This document shows, piece after piece, positions 1 to 8,348 of a DNA stretch of 34,978 bases. Source of the stretch: CAJMNU01 sp905214855 (GTDB lineage Bacteria; Bacillota; Clostridia; Lachnospirales; Lachnospiraceae); the NCBI GenBank assembly GCA_937890595.1, contig CALADM010000028.1, positions 1 to 34,978 on the forward strand, written 5' to 3'. Both the position numbers and the translations under genes were made by a program. The notes below the pieces were generated by a model. The model was not told the origin of the DNA and searched no databases. It saw nothing but the letters and a program-made list of their open reading frames with translations. The stretch's first letter is position 1; each line of letters opens with the position of its first letter.

Positions 1-54
1 TTAAAATCCTGCGGGACTTATACTCCCGTACCGGTTCGATTCCGGTCTGCGGCA
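1..54 (+). tRNA. tRNA-Leu(UAA), 3' part only
   Basis: The window begins inside the anticodon loop of a class II tRNA. Base 1 is U33 and bases 2-4 are the anticodon UAA. A long variable arm pairs 12-16 with 24-28. The T stem pairs 30-34 with 42-46 around the loop TTCGATT. The acceptor 3' strand CTGCGGC is at 47-53, with discriminator A54. The long variable arm plus the UAA anticodon indicates leucine. CCA is not encoded. The 5' half lies outside the window. Confidence 0.9.
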
Positions 55-57
55 TGT

Positions 58-90
58 AAAAAGAGCTTATTCAAAAAGCTCTTTTTCTTT
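58..90 (+). terminator. Rho-independent terminator after tRNA-Leu
   Basis: An 11-bp perfect inverted repeat (58-68 with 76-86, loop of 7) has GAGC/GCTC at its core and ends in a T-rich tail. It starts three bases after the tRNA. Confidence 0.85.
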
Positions 91-161
91 GCAAAGCGAA
101 GTGAAAACTTACGTTATGCAGATTGATTGAAATAAAAATAGTAAAAAAGATAAAAAAACTA

Positions 162-190
162 TTGACATTTTCAATCACATGTAGTATTAT
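162..190 (+). promoter_or_regulatory. Promoter of tRNA-Arg
   Basis: TTGACA at 162-167 and TATTAT at 185-190 are separated by exactly 17 bp. Transcription would start near 197, about 20 bases before the tRNA. Confidence 0.85.
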
Positions 191-218
191 ATTTAATGTT
201 GCTGGAAGGCAATGAGAT

Positions 219-292
219 GCGTCAGTAGCTCAGCTGGATAGAGCATACGGCTACGGACCGTAGTGTCGGGAGTTCGAATCTTCTCTGGCGCA
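219..292 (+). tRNA. tRNA-Arg(ACG)
   Basis: A complete 74-base cloverleaf is visible. The acceptor GCGTCAG pairs with CTGGCGC (one G-U), the D arm is GCTC/GAGC, and the anticodon arm is TACGG-CTACGGA-CCGTA with anticodon ACG (read as ICG). The T arm is GGGAG-TTCGAAT-CTTCT with two G-U pairs, and the discriminator is A. CCA is not encoded, so it would be added by the nucleotidyltransferase. It has its own promoter and terminator and so is a single-gene unit. Confidence 0.96.
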
Positions 293-295
293 TAG

Positions 296-328
296 AAAAA
301 GCACCTACCTATTGGTAAGTGCTTTTTT
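296..328 (+). terminator. Terminator after tRNA-Arg
   Basis: GCACCTACC (301-309) pairs with GGTAAGTGC with one mismatch, flanked by A5 on the left and T6 on the right, around a TATT loop. Confidence 0.85.
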
Positions 329-414
329 GTGTTTATATTATTTATGATATTTACTAGAAAATTCACAACTTAAAGATTGTCAACAATGACCTAAAGAGTG
401 AAAGGATTTCATAT

Positions 415-2142
415 ATGAGAGAAAAGTGTGTAGAAAAATGGATGGTCTATGCTAAAAAGGCAGATTTTAATGCATTGGGGAAACAATTCTCAATTTCTCC
501 GATCACAGCACGTATCCTTCGAAATAGAGATATCATTACAGAAGAAGAGATGGAATATTTTCTTTATGGAACACTGGAAGATCTTCATGATCCAAGGCAG
601 ATGAAAGATGTAGAACTGGCTGCTTCTATTTTAAAAAAGAAAATAGAAGAGAAAAAAAAGATACGTGTTATTGGAGATTATGATATTGATGGGGTATGTG
701 CTTCTTATATTTTGATTACTGCATTACAGGGACTGGGAGGAATTGTTGACCATAGATTGCCAGAACGTCAAAAAGACGGATATGGAATGCAGATAAGTAT
801 GATCGAGGAGGCAAGGGAAGCAGGAATTGACACCATCATCACATGTGATAATGGTATTGCAGCATCAGAAGCAGTCAAATTGGCAAAAGTATATCATATG
901 ACAGTCATTGTAACAGATCATCATGAAGTCCCACTGGAAAATGATGAGGAAAAAATTCCAGATGCAGATGCAGTGGTCGATCCTAAGCAGAGAGCATGTA
1001 AGTATCCTTTTCCAGAAATATGTGGGGCAGTGGTAGCTTGGAAATTAATGCAGATCTTGTACGAATCTATGGGACATTCTGCACATGAAATACGTGATGG
1101 ATTTTTGGAATTTGCTGCGATTGCCACAGTTGGTGACGTGATGCGCCTTCAGAATGAAAATAGGATATTGGTAAAATATGGATTAAAGAAATTAAAAGAA
1201 ACGAGGAGTGCTGGTTTGAGAGCTTTAATTCAGGTCAATGAACTGGCAGATAAAAAAATCAATGCATATCATATTGGTTTTATCATTGGACCTTGTCTGA
1301 ATGCTGGGGGAAGACTGCAGACTGCAGAACTTTCTCTCCAATTGCTGTTGGAAAAAAATGAGACATATGCAAAAGAGATGGCAGAAGAATTAAAGAAACT
1401 GAATGAAGAGCGAAAAGATATGACAATGCAAGGGGTAGAAGATGCAATAGAAGAACTGGAGAGGACGGGAAGAGGAAAACAGGATAAAGTCCTTGTCGTC
1501 TATTTGCCAGAGTGCCATGAATCTCTTGCTGGTATTATTGCAGGTCGCCTTAGGGAGAAATATAATAAACCATCTATTGTGCTTACTCGTGGAAAAGAAG
1601 GACTAAAAGGATCTGGTCGTTCTATTCCAGCATATCATATGTTTTTGGGACTTACAGAAGTTCAGGATCTGCTGATAAAATTTGGAGGGCATCCGATGGC
1701 AGCGGGACTTTCTTTAAAGCCTGAGAATCTGGAACTTTTTCGAGAGGCATTGAATAAAAATTGCCATTTAACAGAAGAAGATTTTGTAAAAAAGGTATGG
1801 ATCGATGCGCCAATGCCTTTTGAGTATGCTTCAGAACGTCTGATTCAAGAATTGAGTACATTGGAACCTTTTGGACAGGGAAATGAAAAACCATTGTTTG
1901 CAGAGAGAAATGTGAAAATACAAAGTGCTTATGTGGTGGGGAAAAATAGAAATGTGGTAAAAATGAGATTGAACAGTGAACATGGTTATCCTATAGATGG
2001 AGTTTTGTTTGGAGAGGGTGATTCTTTTATAGAAGAAATGGGTGATAGGAACAGGATGAATGTAGTATACTATCCAGATTTGAATACATATAATGGTATG
2101 GTTTGTGTGCAGGTTGTGATTCAAGGGTATCAATTTCTATAA
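415..2142 (+). CDS. recJ: Single-stranded-DNA-specific exonuclease RecJ
   Basis: RecJ degrades single-stranded DNA 5' to 3' in recombination and mismatch or base-excision repair. The 575-residue length is usual for the short Firmicute form. The DHH phosphoesterase motifs are in order: GDYDIDG (residues 87-93), TCDNG, and the signature TDHHE (167-171). These supply the Asp/His ligands of the metal site. The DHHA1 domain has CNAGGRL and GGHPMAAGL (424-432), and a RecJ-type OB fold closes the protein. The ATG at 415 is chosen because AAAGGA lies 8 bases upstream. A weak promoter (TTGTGT at 327, TTTACT at 350) may overlap the tRNA-Arg terminator. In many Firmicutes recJ is followed directly by apt and rel. 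Here glyA and sugar-degradation genes intervene. Confidence 0.95.
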   Translation: MREKCVEKWMVYAKKADFNALGKQFSISPITARILRNRDIITEEEMEYFLYGTLEDLHDPRQMKDVELAASILKKKIEEKKKIRVIGDYDIDGVCASYILITALQGLGGIVDHRLPERQKDGYGMQISMIEEAREAGIDTIITCDNGIAASEAVKLAKVYHMTVIVTDHHEVPLENDEEKIPDADAVVDPKQRACKYPFPEICGAVVAWKLMQILYESMGHSAHEIRDGFLEFAAIATVGDVMRLQNENRILVKYGLKKLKETRSAGLRALIQVNELADKKINAYHIGFIIGPCLNAGGRLQTAELSLQLLLEKNETYAKEMAEELKKLNEERKDMTMQGVEDAIEELERTGRGKQDKVLVVYLPECHESLAGIIAGRLREKYNKPSIVLTRGKEGLKGSGRSIPAYHMFLGLTEVQDLLIKFGGHPMAAGLSLKPENLELFREALNKNCHLTEEDFVKKVWIDAPMPFEYASERLIQELSTLEPFGQGNEKPLFAERNVKIQSAYVVGKNRNVVKMRLNSEHGYPIDGVLFGEGDSFIEEMGDRNRMNVVYYPDLNTYNGMVCVQVVIQGYQFL

Positions 2143-2208
2143 CTTTGTAAGATAAGAAAATAAATTAACAGAAAAAGACAGAAAATTCGATAAAAATAAG
2201 AATAGTGT

Positions 2209-2237
2209 TTGACAAAGTGTGGGTAAGAGATTATAAT
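2209..2237 (+). promoter_or_regulatory. Promoter of glyA
   Basis: Both hexamers are perfect consensus: TTGACA (2209-2214) and TATAAT (2232-2237), with a 17-bp spacer. The predicted start near 2244 leaves a leader of about 135 bases before glyA. Confidence 0.88.
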
Positions 2238-2254
2238 AGAAAAAATTATCCAAT

Positions 2255-2295
2255 GTGTCGTAAAACCTCCTGCTTTAGTTGTGGGAGTGTCAATA
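2255..2295 (+). mobile_element. IS200/IS605-type right-end-like remnant in glyA leader
   Basis: The stretch has a short hairpin, CTCCTGC (2267-2273) with GTGGGAG (2281-2287), 7 bp with two wobble pairs. It contains CTTTAG in and beside the loop and is followed by TGTCAAT. From memory this layout (AAAACCTC, stem, TTTAG, stem, GGGAGTGTCAA) resembles the right end, and guide-RNA 3' end, of tnpB-carrying IS605-group elements in Clostridia. There is no transposase or tnpB nearby, so it would be a solitary end. It could equally be an unrelated leader hairpin. Confidence 0.35.
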
Positions 2296-2379
2296 AAATA
2301 CAGGATGGAAATGGGATATCTGAGTATGAGACAATAATCTTACATTGTATTAGTGTATAAAGAAGGGATGGGATGGGCA

Positions 2380-3627
2380 ATGGTAAAAGATGTAATGGAT
2401 CTGATCACAAAAAATGATCCGGAGATAGGTGCTGCGATTCAGGCAGAGTATGCAAGACAGCGTAGAAATCTGGAACTGATCGCTTCGGAAAATATTGTAT
2501 CAGAATCGGTAATGATGGCAATGGGAACTGTTTTGACTAACAAGTATGCTGAGGGATATTCAGGAAAACGCTATTATGGTGGTTGTCAGTGCGTAGATGT
2601 GGTTGAGACGATCGCAATTGAGCGTGCAAAAAAACTGTTTGGCTGTGATTATGCGAATGTTCAGCCACATTCTGGAGCACAGGCAAATATGGCAGTATTT
2701 TTTGCAATGTTAAAACCAGGAGATACCGTTCTTGGAATGGGATTGGATCATGGAGGTCATCTTTCTCATGGAAGTCCTGTTAATTTTTCAGGTTCTTATT
2801 TTCATGCAGTCTCTTATGGAGTAAATGATGATGGTTTTATTGATTATGATGAAGTAGAGAGAATTGCAAAAGAATGCAGACCAAAGTTGATCGTTGCAGG
2901 TGCAAGCGCATACTGCCGTGTGATAGATTTTAAGAGATTCCGTGAGATTGCAGACAAGGTGGGAGCATATCTGATGGTAGATATCGCTCATATTGCAGGA
3001 TTGGTCGCCGCAGGACTGCATCCAAATCCGATTCCTTATGCAGATGTTGTGACCACAACGACACATAAGACGCTGCGTGGACCACGAGGAGGAATGATCT
3101 TAGCCAATAAAGAAGCAGCAGAAAAATTCAATTTTAATAAAGCTATTTTTCCGGGGACACAGGGAGGTCCATTGGAGCATGTGATTGCAGCTAAAGCGAT
3201 TTGCTTTGGAGAGGCTTTAAAACCAGAATTTAGGGAATATCAGGCACAGGTTTTAAAGAATGCTAAAGCATTGGCACAAGAATTGCAAAATCAAGGATTT
3301 AAGATCTTAACCGGTGGTACAGACAATCATTTGATGCTGGTAGATTTAAGAGGAATGGATGTATCCGGAAAAGAATTGCAGAATAGATGCGATGAAGTGT
3401 ATATTACACTGAATAAAAATACTGTTCCCAATGAACCGAGGAGTCCATTTGTGACGTCTGGAGTCAGAATCGGAACTCCGGCAATCACATCCAGAGGATT
3501 GAAGGAAGAGGATATGGCAAAAATTGCAGAGTGTATCTGGCTTGCGGCAACAGATTTTGAAGCAAAGGCAGATGAGATCAGGGCAGAAGTGACAAAACTT
3601 TGCGATAAATATCCAATTTATGAATAG
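2380..3627 (+). CDS. glyA: Serine hydroxymethyltransferase GlyA
   Basis: This PLP enzyme interconverts serine plus tetrahydrofolate with glycine plus 5,10-methylene-tetrahydrofolate, feeding one-carbon units to purine, thymidylate and methionine synthesis. The family signature VTTTTHKTLRGPRGG contains the PLP-binding Lys230. RNLELIASEN near the N-terminus and SGVRIGTPAITSRG near the C-terminus are also typical. From the ATG at 2380 the product is 415 residues, the normal length. AAGAAGGG lies about 12 bases upstream. The in-frame GTG at 2353 and ATG at 2368 would add residues unusual for the family and lack well-placed ribosome sites. It is transcribed alone, from a consensus promoter to a strong terminator. 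A glycine, THF or ZTP riboswitch was looked for in the leader and not recognised. Confidence 0.96.
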   Translation: MVKDVMDLITKNDPEIGAAIQAEYARQRRNLELIASENIVSESVMMAMGTVLTNKYAEGYSGKRYYGGCQCVDVVETIAIERAKKLFGCDYANVQPHSGAQANMAVFFAMLKPGDTVLGMGLDHGGHLSHGSPVNFSGSYFHAVSYGVNDDGFIDYDEVERIAKECRPKLIVAGASAYCRVIDFKRFREIADKVGAYLMVDIAHIAGLVAAGLHPNPIPYADVVTTTTHKTLRGPRGGMILANKEAAEKFNFNKAIFPGTQGGPLEHVIAAKAICFGEALKPEFREYQAQVLKNAKALAQELQNQGFKILTGGTDNHLMLVDLRGMDVSGKELQNRCDEVYITLNKNTVPNEPRSPFVTSGVRIGTPAITSRGLKEEDMAKIAECIWLAATDFEAKADEIRAEVTKLCDKYPIYE

Positions 3628-3680
3628 ATATAAGCATATAATTCTATAAATATAAAATGTATCATCTGATATATAAATAT

Positions 3681-3727
3681 AAATTCCCCAAGGAAGACAT
3701 TTTTGTGATCCTTGGGGAATTTGTTCT
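3681..3727. terminator. Terminator, probably shared by glyA and the leftward esterase gene
   Basis: A 14-bp perfect inverted repeat (3681-3694 with 3709-3722) carries CCCC/GGGG in the middle and A/T runs at both ends, so it could act in both directions. It lies between the convergent glyA and esterase genes. Confidence 0.8.
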
Positions 3728-3836
3728 TAAATTATTTATTCTTAATTGTGAACTAGGGGAGTTTTTTACAGCCCCAATTTCTTATACAACATGTTGAAAG
3801 AAATAACTTGTTGGATTTTAGAAGTTTCCTGTAGCT

Positions 3837-4682
3837 TTATGAAAGATAGTAGGTCGTGATCCATGTTTTTACCAAAGAAATCCAACTCTGACAGGATGGC
3901 TCAATGTGATTTCCGTCAGGATTGCTGGATTCCGCATCAGCCAGTGCCAAACCATGGTGACCAGATGCATAAATGTGCATTTCCAGATTGACTCCAGCTG
4001 TCTCACAGGCTGTGGCAAACATCAGGCTTCCTGCAACCGGTACAGCCTGATCAGTCCAAGTATGCCAAAGGAAGGTTCTTGGAAGATCAGAAGTCACCTG
4101 TTTATCTAAGGAAACCAGATCACGCATCTTAGGATCATTGACTTTGTCTCCTAAAAGGCAAGAAAAAGAACTGGGATGAAATTTGTAACAAGATGTAATG
4201 ACTGGATAACACAAAATCACACCATTAGGACGGATTTCTTCTGGAGAGAGATGGAGAGAAGTGGAGAGAAAGTTTTTCTTCCAGAACACACCAAGACTGA
4301 GAGCAACATGCCCTCCGGCAGAGAAACCGCTGACCAAGATCTTATCAGGATCTACATGCCATTCTTTCTGTTTGCTGCGGATCAGTGCTGTGGATTTTGC
4401 AATTTCCATCAGCGCATAGGGAAAGATATTGGGCATCAGGCTGTATTCCAGAACAAATGCATGGCATCCCATAGCCAGATATTGCATTGCGATCGCCTGA
4501 TTTTCTCTTGGTGCAAGGTGTTGATAGCCTCCGCCCGGACAAATGATCACAGCTGGTCTGAGACGGTTTGGATCCAGATCATGATTATCCAGAATATAAG
4601 CTGTCAACATGGCAGGAGAGCCAATGTGAGGAGAGCCTGCTTCTTCTTCTGTAACAGAGATAGGAAATGTCTGTATCTTCAT
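3837..4682 (-). CDS. Alpha/beta-hydrolase, acetylesterase-like
   Basis: A 281-residue serine esterase of the acetyl-xylan/pectin acetylesterase type. It has the oxyanion segment CPGGGYQHL, the nucleophile elbow GFSAGGH, a late acid in WHTWTDQAVPV, and the catalytic His in ASGHHGLA, in the usual order. No signal peptide is seen, so it would remove acetyl groups from imported oligosaccharides in the cytoplasm. The start is the ATG at 4682, with AAAGGA 8 bases upstream. An in-frame TTG six bases earlier is less likely. It is the second gene of a leftward operon, 37 bases after the GH105 gene, which suggests acetylated galacturonide as substrate. That substrate is inferred from neighbours only; the family also acts on xylan and other esters. 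Confidence 0.85.
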   Translation of the reverse strand: MKIQTFPISVTEEEAGSPHIGSPAMLTAYILDNHDLDPNRLRPAVIICPGGGYQHLAPRENQAIAMQYLAMGCHAFVLEYSLMPNIFPYALMEIAKSTALIRSKQKEWHVDPDKILVSGFSAGGHVALSLGVFWKKNFLSTSLHLSPEEIRPNGVILCYPVITSCYKFHPSSFSCLLGDKVNDPKMRDLVSLDKQVTSDLPRTFLWHTWTDQAVPVAGSLMFATACETAGVNLEMHIYASGHHGLALADAESSNPDGNHIEPSCQSWISLVKTWITTYYLS

Positions 4683-4719
4683 AAGCAAAATCCTTTCATA
4701 TATTTATCATAATGTTGTT

Positions 4720-5856
4720 TTATTGTGATTTTTTCTGATCATGGTACATTGTTTCAATGTAGGCAAGGATCAGTGGAGCAACACCTTTTGCCTCATTTTT
4801 GACGATCGGTTCGCCCATATAGTAACCAAATGTACCATCTCTCATATCTTTTCCGCCAAGACCTGCAACAAGACAGATACCGCCAAGCTGAAGTTCTCCA
4901 TTTTCTTCGGACAGATATGTATTACAAGTACCTAAGAATGCTTTTTCGCCATAAGAATAGTAGGACTCATCCAAAATGCCAAGGCGGACACTTTTCATGA
5001 TCGCATATGCGTAGATAGCAGAACCAGAAGTTTCAAGATAATTTGGCTCAATACCTCCTAGGTTGACTAACTGATACCACATACCGCTTTCGTGCTGATA
5101 TTTTAGCATAGAATCGATCAATTCTTTGTAGATACGGGTCAGTTCATCACGTTGTTCTTTCATAGAATCAGGCATGATGTCAATGGTGTCGATCAGGGAC
5201 ATTGCATACCAACCAAGTGCACGCAGCCAGAAATTGTTGGAAAGTCCGGTTACTTTATCACACCAGAATGCCTCTCTGGAATCATCGTATGCATGATAAT
5301 AGAGACCATTTTTTTCATTGCGCAGCAGGTCATATACATGAATAAATTGATTGTAGCTGTCCATGCAGTTCTTACCCTGATTGTATTCCAGTTCGTACTG
5401 CATATAGAATGGCTGTCCCATATACAGACCATCCAGCCATACCTGATTTGGATAGATCAATTTGTGCCAGAAATTTCCAGTAGAAGTACGTGGCTGTTTC
5501 TGGATCTGACTATAGATCGTGTCAATTGCCTTGCGGTATTTTTCTTTGTTTGTCAGCTTATACAGATCAAATAATGTTTTTCCAGCATTTACATTGTCCA
5601 AGTTATATTCTTCAGGATCATAAGATTTGATGCTTCCGTCTTCCTGAACGAAGTAGTCGATGAAGTTGTCAGCAAAATCAAGATATTTCTGATTGCCAGT
5701 GATATGATATAGCTCTAAGATCGCTTTGATCATACAGCCATCAATGTAGTTCCATGTAGATGGTTTCCCGCTGCGGATCTTTTCGATATTCCAGATGGGA
5801 GCCTGAGGTGTGCTTTTGTCCAGAAGTTCATTGATATAACGGTCTAAAATTTCCAT
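4720..5856 (-). CDS. Unsaturated rhamnogalacturonyl hydrolase, GH105 (YteR-like)
   Basis: GH105 enzymes remove the 4,5-unsaturated galacturonyl residue that pectate and rhamnogalacturonan lyases leave at the non-reducing end. The 378-residue protein is the normal size for the (alpha/alpha)6 barrel. Recognisable parts are NYIDGCMIKAI, YNLDNVNAGK with Asp87, VWLDGLYMGQPFYM with Asp142, FWLRALGWYAMSL and YLETSGSAIYAYAI. Asp87 and Asp142 match the positions of the active-site Asp88 and Asp143 reported for B. subtilis YteR. No signal peptide is present, so it acts in the cytoplasm on imported oligomers. GGAGGG sits 8 bases before the ATG. It is the first gene of the leftward operon with the acetylesterase and has a promoter and a palindromic operator just upstream. 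Confidence 0.93.
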   Translation of the reverse strand: MEILDRYINELLDKSTPQAPIWNIEKIRSGKPSTWNYIDGCMIKAILELYHITGNQKYLDFADNFIDYFVQEDGSIKSYDPEEYNLDNVNAGKTLFDLYKLTNKEKYRKAIDTIYSQIQKQPRTSTGNFWHKLIYPNQVWLDGLYMGQPFYMQYELEYNQGKNCMDSYNQFIHVYDLLRNEKNGLYYHAYDDSREAFWCDKVTGLSNNFWLRALGWYAMSLIDTIDIMPDSMKEQRDELTRIYKELIDSMLKYQHESGMWYQLVNLGGIEPNYLETSGSAIYAYAIMKSVRLGILDESYYSYGEKAFLGTCNTYLSEENGELQLGGICLVAGLGGKDMRDGTFGYYMGEPIVKNEAKGVAPLILAYIETMYHDQKKSQ

Positions 5857-5893
5857 AAAAGATACCCTCCATGTTAAAAAATAGTTTTGCTTT

Positions 5894-5907
5894 TGTAAGC
5901 GCTTACA
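5894..5907. promoter_or_regulatory. Operator palindrome (cre / LacI-family type)
   Basis: TGTAAGCGCTTACA is a perfect 14-bp palindrome that fits the catabolite-responsive element consensus TGWAANCGNTNWCA at every position. It covers about +5 to +18 of the predicted GH105 transcript, where a bound repressor would block transcription. Either CcpA or a pathway-specific LacI-family repressor could bind it. Two close relatives occur at 9168 and 9350. Confidence 0.8.
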
Positions 5908-5918
5908 TGATTAATAAT

Positions 5919-5947
5919 ATTTTATCATAAATATGTTACAGGGTCAA
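5919..5947 (-). promoter_or_regulatory. Promoter of the GH105-esterase operon
   Basis: Read on the minus strand, TTGACC (5947-5942) and TAAAAT (5924-5919) have a 17-bp spacer and a TG one base before the -10. The start would be near 5912, just ahead of the palindrome at 5894-5907. Confidence 0.75.
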
Positions 5948-5968
5948 ACCTTAATTCTATGGGCAGTC

Positions 5969-5997
5969 TTGTTTTTTTGATGGTTCAATGTTATATT
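5969..5997 (+). promoter_or_regulatory. Probable promoter of the GH105-like/GH28/apt genes
   Basis: TTGTTT (5969-5974) and TATATT (5992-5997) are 17 bp apart, with an extended TG before the -10. It diverges from the GH105 promoter. The palindrome at 5894 lies about 100 bases upstream of this start, so control of this promoter by that site is less certain. Confidence 0.5.
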
Positions 5998-6047
5998 GAT
6001 AAAGAGGTAAATGCCTTAATTTAAGGAAAAGAAGATGAGGGAAGCCA

Positions 6048-6773
6048 ATGAGACCAGAAGAATTTTTAAATCTTGCAAAGACGCATCCAGAATGTGCGTC
6101 TGTGACGATTCCAGCCTGTATCCAGTATTATGATGCAGCAGGGGATGTGGCATATAGGGAATTTCTGTTGGATACAGCAAAAAATGCAAGTTTGAGTACG
6201 GGGACAGCAACTGCATTGTTTTTTGCATGGAAAGAAACAGGGGATGAAATGTATGAGAAAGCTATTTTAGAAGAGGGAAAAAAGGCTTTTGATATTTTGG
6301 AGGATTTGGCAGAGGTTTACAAGGTACATCCATTCTTTATGGCGTATGATACTGCTTACGCAAAGAAAGAACATTATGCGAACATTGTGCGTATTTTTAA
6401 GAACATGGATTTTTCTGACAAATGGAATCTGGCATCATTGATCGATGTGATTTCTGTAATGTCTCCTGAGATTTATGAACATTACAGAGCGCTTCAGGAT
6501 TTATTCCGCAAAAAGATCAAAGAGAATGTAGAACATGTTGGTGGATGGGAAAAGCTGAATGAACAAAAACCGATTGATAGAGCGATCATGGGGTATGTGA
6601 TCCTTTCTGCATGTGCTAACAGAACTCTTTTGGCTGAGAAATATGAAGAGTATGGTCTGACAATTTGGGAGTCTTTAAAAGATCTTCCAGAGGCGTGGGA
6701 TGGCAGTGATATAGCACTTATGAGTATGTGCATGGAACTTTACGCAAAAGTATGTAGAATACAGAGAGCATAG
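6048..6773 (+). CDS. GH105/GH88-like (alpha/alpha)-toroid protein, probably non-catalytic
   Basis: This 241-residue soluble protein has no close family I can name. Its helix pairs resemble GH105. AWKETGDEMYEKAI looks like the YHITGNQKYLDFA repeat of the neighbouring enzyme. DLAEVYKVHPFFMAY (86-100) lines up by eye with WLDGLYMGQPFYMQY of that enzyme. In this alignment the catalytic Asp142 falls on Ala88. It is also about 140 residues shorter than a full barrel. It may be an accessory or regulatory pseudoenzyme, or a diverged hydrolase using another acid such as Asp86 or Glu89. The ATG at 6048 follows GAGGGA by 5 bases. The GH28 gene begins 12 bases after its stop, so the two are co-transcribed. 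The resemblance is my reading and needs a profile search. Confidence 0.6.
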   Translation: MRPEEFLNLAKTHPECASVTIPACIQYYDAAGDVAYREFLLDTAKNASLSTGTATALFFAWKETGDEMYEKAILEEGKKAFDILEDLAEVYKVHPFFMAYDTAYAKKEHYANIVRIFKNMDFSDKWNLASLIDVISVMSPEIYEHYRALQDLFRKKIKENVEHVGGWEKLNEQKPIDRAIMGYVILSACANRTLLAEKYEEYGLTIWESLKDLPEAWDGSDIALMSMCMELYAKVCRIQRA

Positions 6774-6785
6774 TGGGAGAAGAAG

Positions 6786-8345
6786 ATGGAGATAAAAGTA
6801 ATTTGGAAAACAGCCAGATGTGCGGTATTGGAGATCGCAGATGGCGGCATTTATGAGACAAAGGAAGAGTATACAATTCTGCTCAACCATAAGTTGTATG
6901 GAAAGACGAAAAAGGTGATCACGAGTCTGTACGGTTTAAAACCAGATACAGAATATGAGGTTTGTGTAGAAGGAGAGAAGGGGTCAGAAAAGATTTCTTT
7001 TTGTACAGAGCATGAGTTTGTTACATTAAATGTGAAGGATTTTGGAGCAAAAGGTGATGGAAAACAGGATGATACAACATTTATCCAAGCTGCGATCATG
7101 TCCTGTCCAAAGCAGAGCCGCATCCTGATTCCAAAGGGAATCTATAAGATCCGCAGTTTATTCTTAAAAGATGATATTCGCATCGAGTTGGCAGAGGGAG
7201 CTGTTTTGTCTGCGTATACAGATCGGACTTTATTCCCCATCCTTCAGGATGTGATCCAGAGTTATGATGAAAAAGAAGAGTATAATCTGGGAACATGGGA
7301 AGGAAATCCACTTCCTATGTTTGCAGGGATCGTCACTGGAATTGGTGTAAAGAATGTAGAGATTTATGGACAGGGTATGATCGAAGGAAATGCAGGGAAA
7401 GAGGAAGGAAACTGGTGGTATCAGCCAAAGATCATGAACATTGCATTTCGTCCAAGAATGTTATATCTGAATCACTGTGAAAATGTAACTGTACAGGGAA
7501 TTCAGGTACAGAACAGTCCGAGCTGGAATATCCACCCATATTTTTCAGACCATTTGAAGTTTTTGGATCTTAAAATTTTAAATCCTAAAGATTCACCTAA
7601 TACAGATGGATTGGATCCAGAATCCTGTTGTGATGTGGAACTTGCCGGAATTTATTTTTCATTGGGAGATGACTGTGTGGCAGTCAAGTCGGGAAAAATC
7701 TATATGGGGGCAAAATATAAAAAGCCATCAGAAGATATCCTGATCCACCAGTGCTGTATGAGAGATGGTCATGGTTCTATCACGATCGGAAGCGAAATGG
7801 CAGGCGGAGTGAAGAGACTGACAGTAAAAGACTGCCTGTTCCTGCATACAGACAGAGGACTTCGCATTAAGACCAGAAGAGGACGCGGTAAAGATGCGAT
7901 CATAGAAGATATTGTATTTGAAAACATTCATATGGATCATGTTATGACTCCATTTGTGATTAACAGCTTTTATTACTGTGATCCAGATGGACATACAGAA
8001 TATGTAAGAAGCAGGGAAGTTCTTCCGGTGGATGAAAGAACACCAGACATCCGTACTTTAAAATTTAAAGATATTGATGCAGAAAATTGTCATGTGGCAG
8101 CAGCTTATATGTGTGGTCTGCCGGAGCAGAAGATCCGCAAAGTAGAGATGGAAAATGTAAAAGTGTCTTATACAGACCAGCCTACAGCAGGAGTGCCAGC
8201 AATGATGGAAGGTGCAGAAGAAGTGACAAAAATGGGAATCTACGCATACAATGTAGAGGAATTGATACTTCGCAATGTAAAGATAGAAGGACAGGATGGA
8301 GAAGAACTGATCGCGCAGGGAACAAATGTCATTTGGGAGGACTGA
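6786..8345 (+). CDS. Polygalacturonase-type glycoside hydrolase, GH28
   Basis: GH28 enzymes hydrolyse alpha-1,4 bonds of (rhamno)galacturonan. All four family motifs are present: NTDG (272-275), the catalytic pair in GDDCVAVKSG (Asp295, Asp296), HG (329-330) and RIK (360-362). VKDFGAKGDGKQDDT near residue 82 is the usual start of the parallel beta-helix. About 75 residues before it look like a small fibronectin-III/Ig-like beta domain (LKPDTEYEVCV). At 519 residues it matches bacterial exo-acting GH28 proteins with such a domain. There is no signal peptide, so it should trim imported oligogalacturonides in the cytoplasm. The start is preceded by GGGAGAAG. The gene lies between the GH105-like gene (12-base gap) and apt (3-base gap), so the three form one transcript. 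Confidence 0.93.
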   Translation: MEIKVIWKTARCAVLEIADGGIYETKEEYTILLNHKLYGKTKKVITSLYGLKPDTEYEVCVEGEKGSEKISFCTEHEFVTLNVKDFGAKGDGKQDDTTFIQAAIMSCPKQSRILIPKGIYKIRSLFLKDDIRIELAEGAVLSAYTDRTLFPILQDVIQSYDEKEEYNLGTWEGNPLPMFAGIVTGIGVKNVEIYGQGMIEGNAGKEEGNWWYQPKIMNIAFRPRMLYLNHCENVTVQGIQVQNSPSWNIHPYFSDHLKFLDLKILNPKDSPNTDGLDPESCCDVELAGIYFSLGDDCVAVKSGKIYMGAKYKKPSEDILIHQCCMRDGHGSITIGSEMAGGVKRLTVKDCLFLHTDRGLRIKTRRGRGKDAIIEDIVFENIHMDHVMTPFVINSFYYCDPDGHTEYVRSREVLPVDERTPDIRTLKFKDIDAENCHVAAAYMCGLPEQKIRKVEMENVKVSYTDQPTAGVPAMMEGAEEVTKMGIYAYNVEELILRNVKIEGQDGEELIAQGTNVIWED

Positions 8346-8348
8346 AAA

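Noticed and set aside
2238..2379. Glycine, THF or ZTP riboswitch before glyA
   Set aside because: The leader lacks the conserved cores I know for these classes. Only the short IS605-like hairpin is evident.
4176..4712. Open frame of 178 codons on the plus strand opposite the esterase gene
   Set aside because: It is a shadow of the esterase, which has all catalytic motifs and a proper ribosome site.
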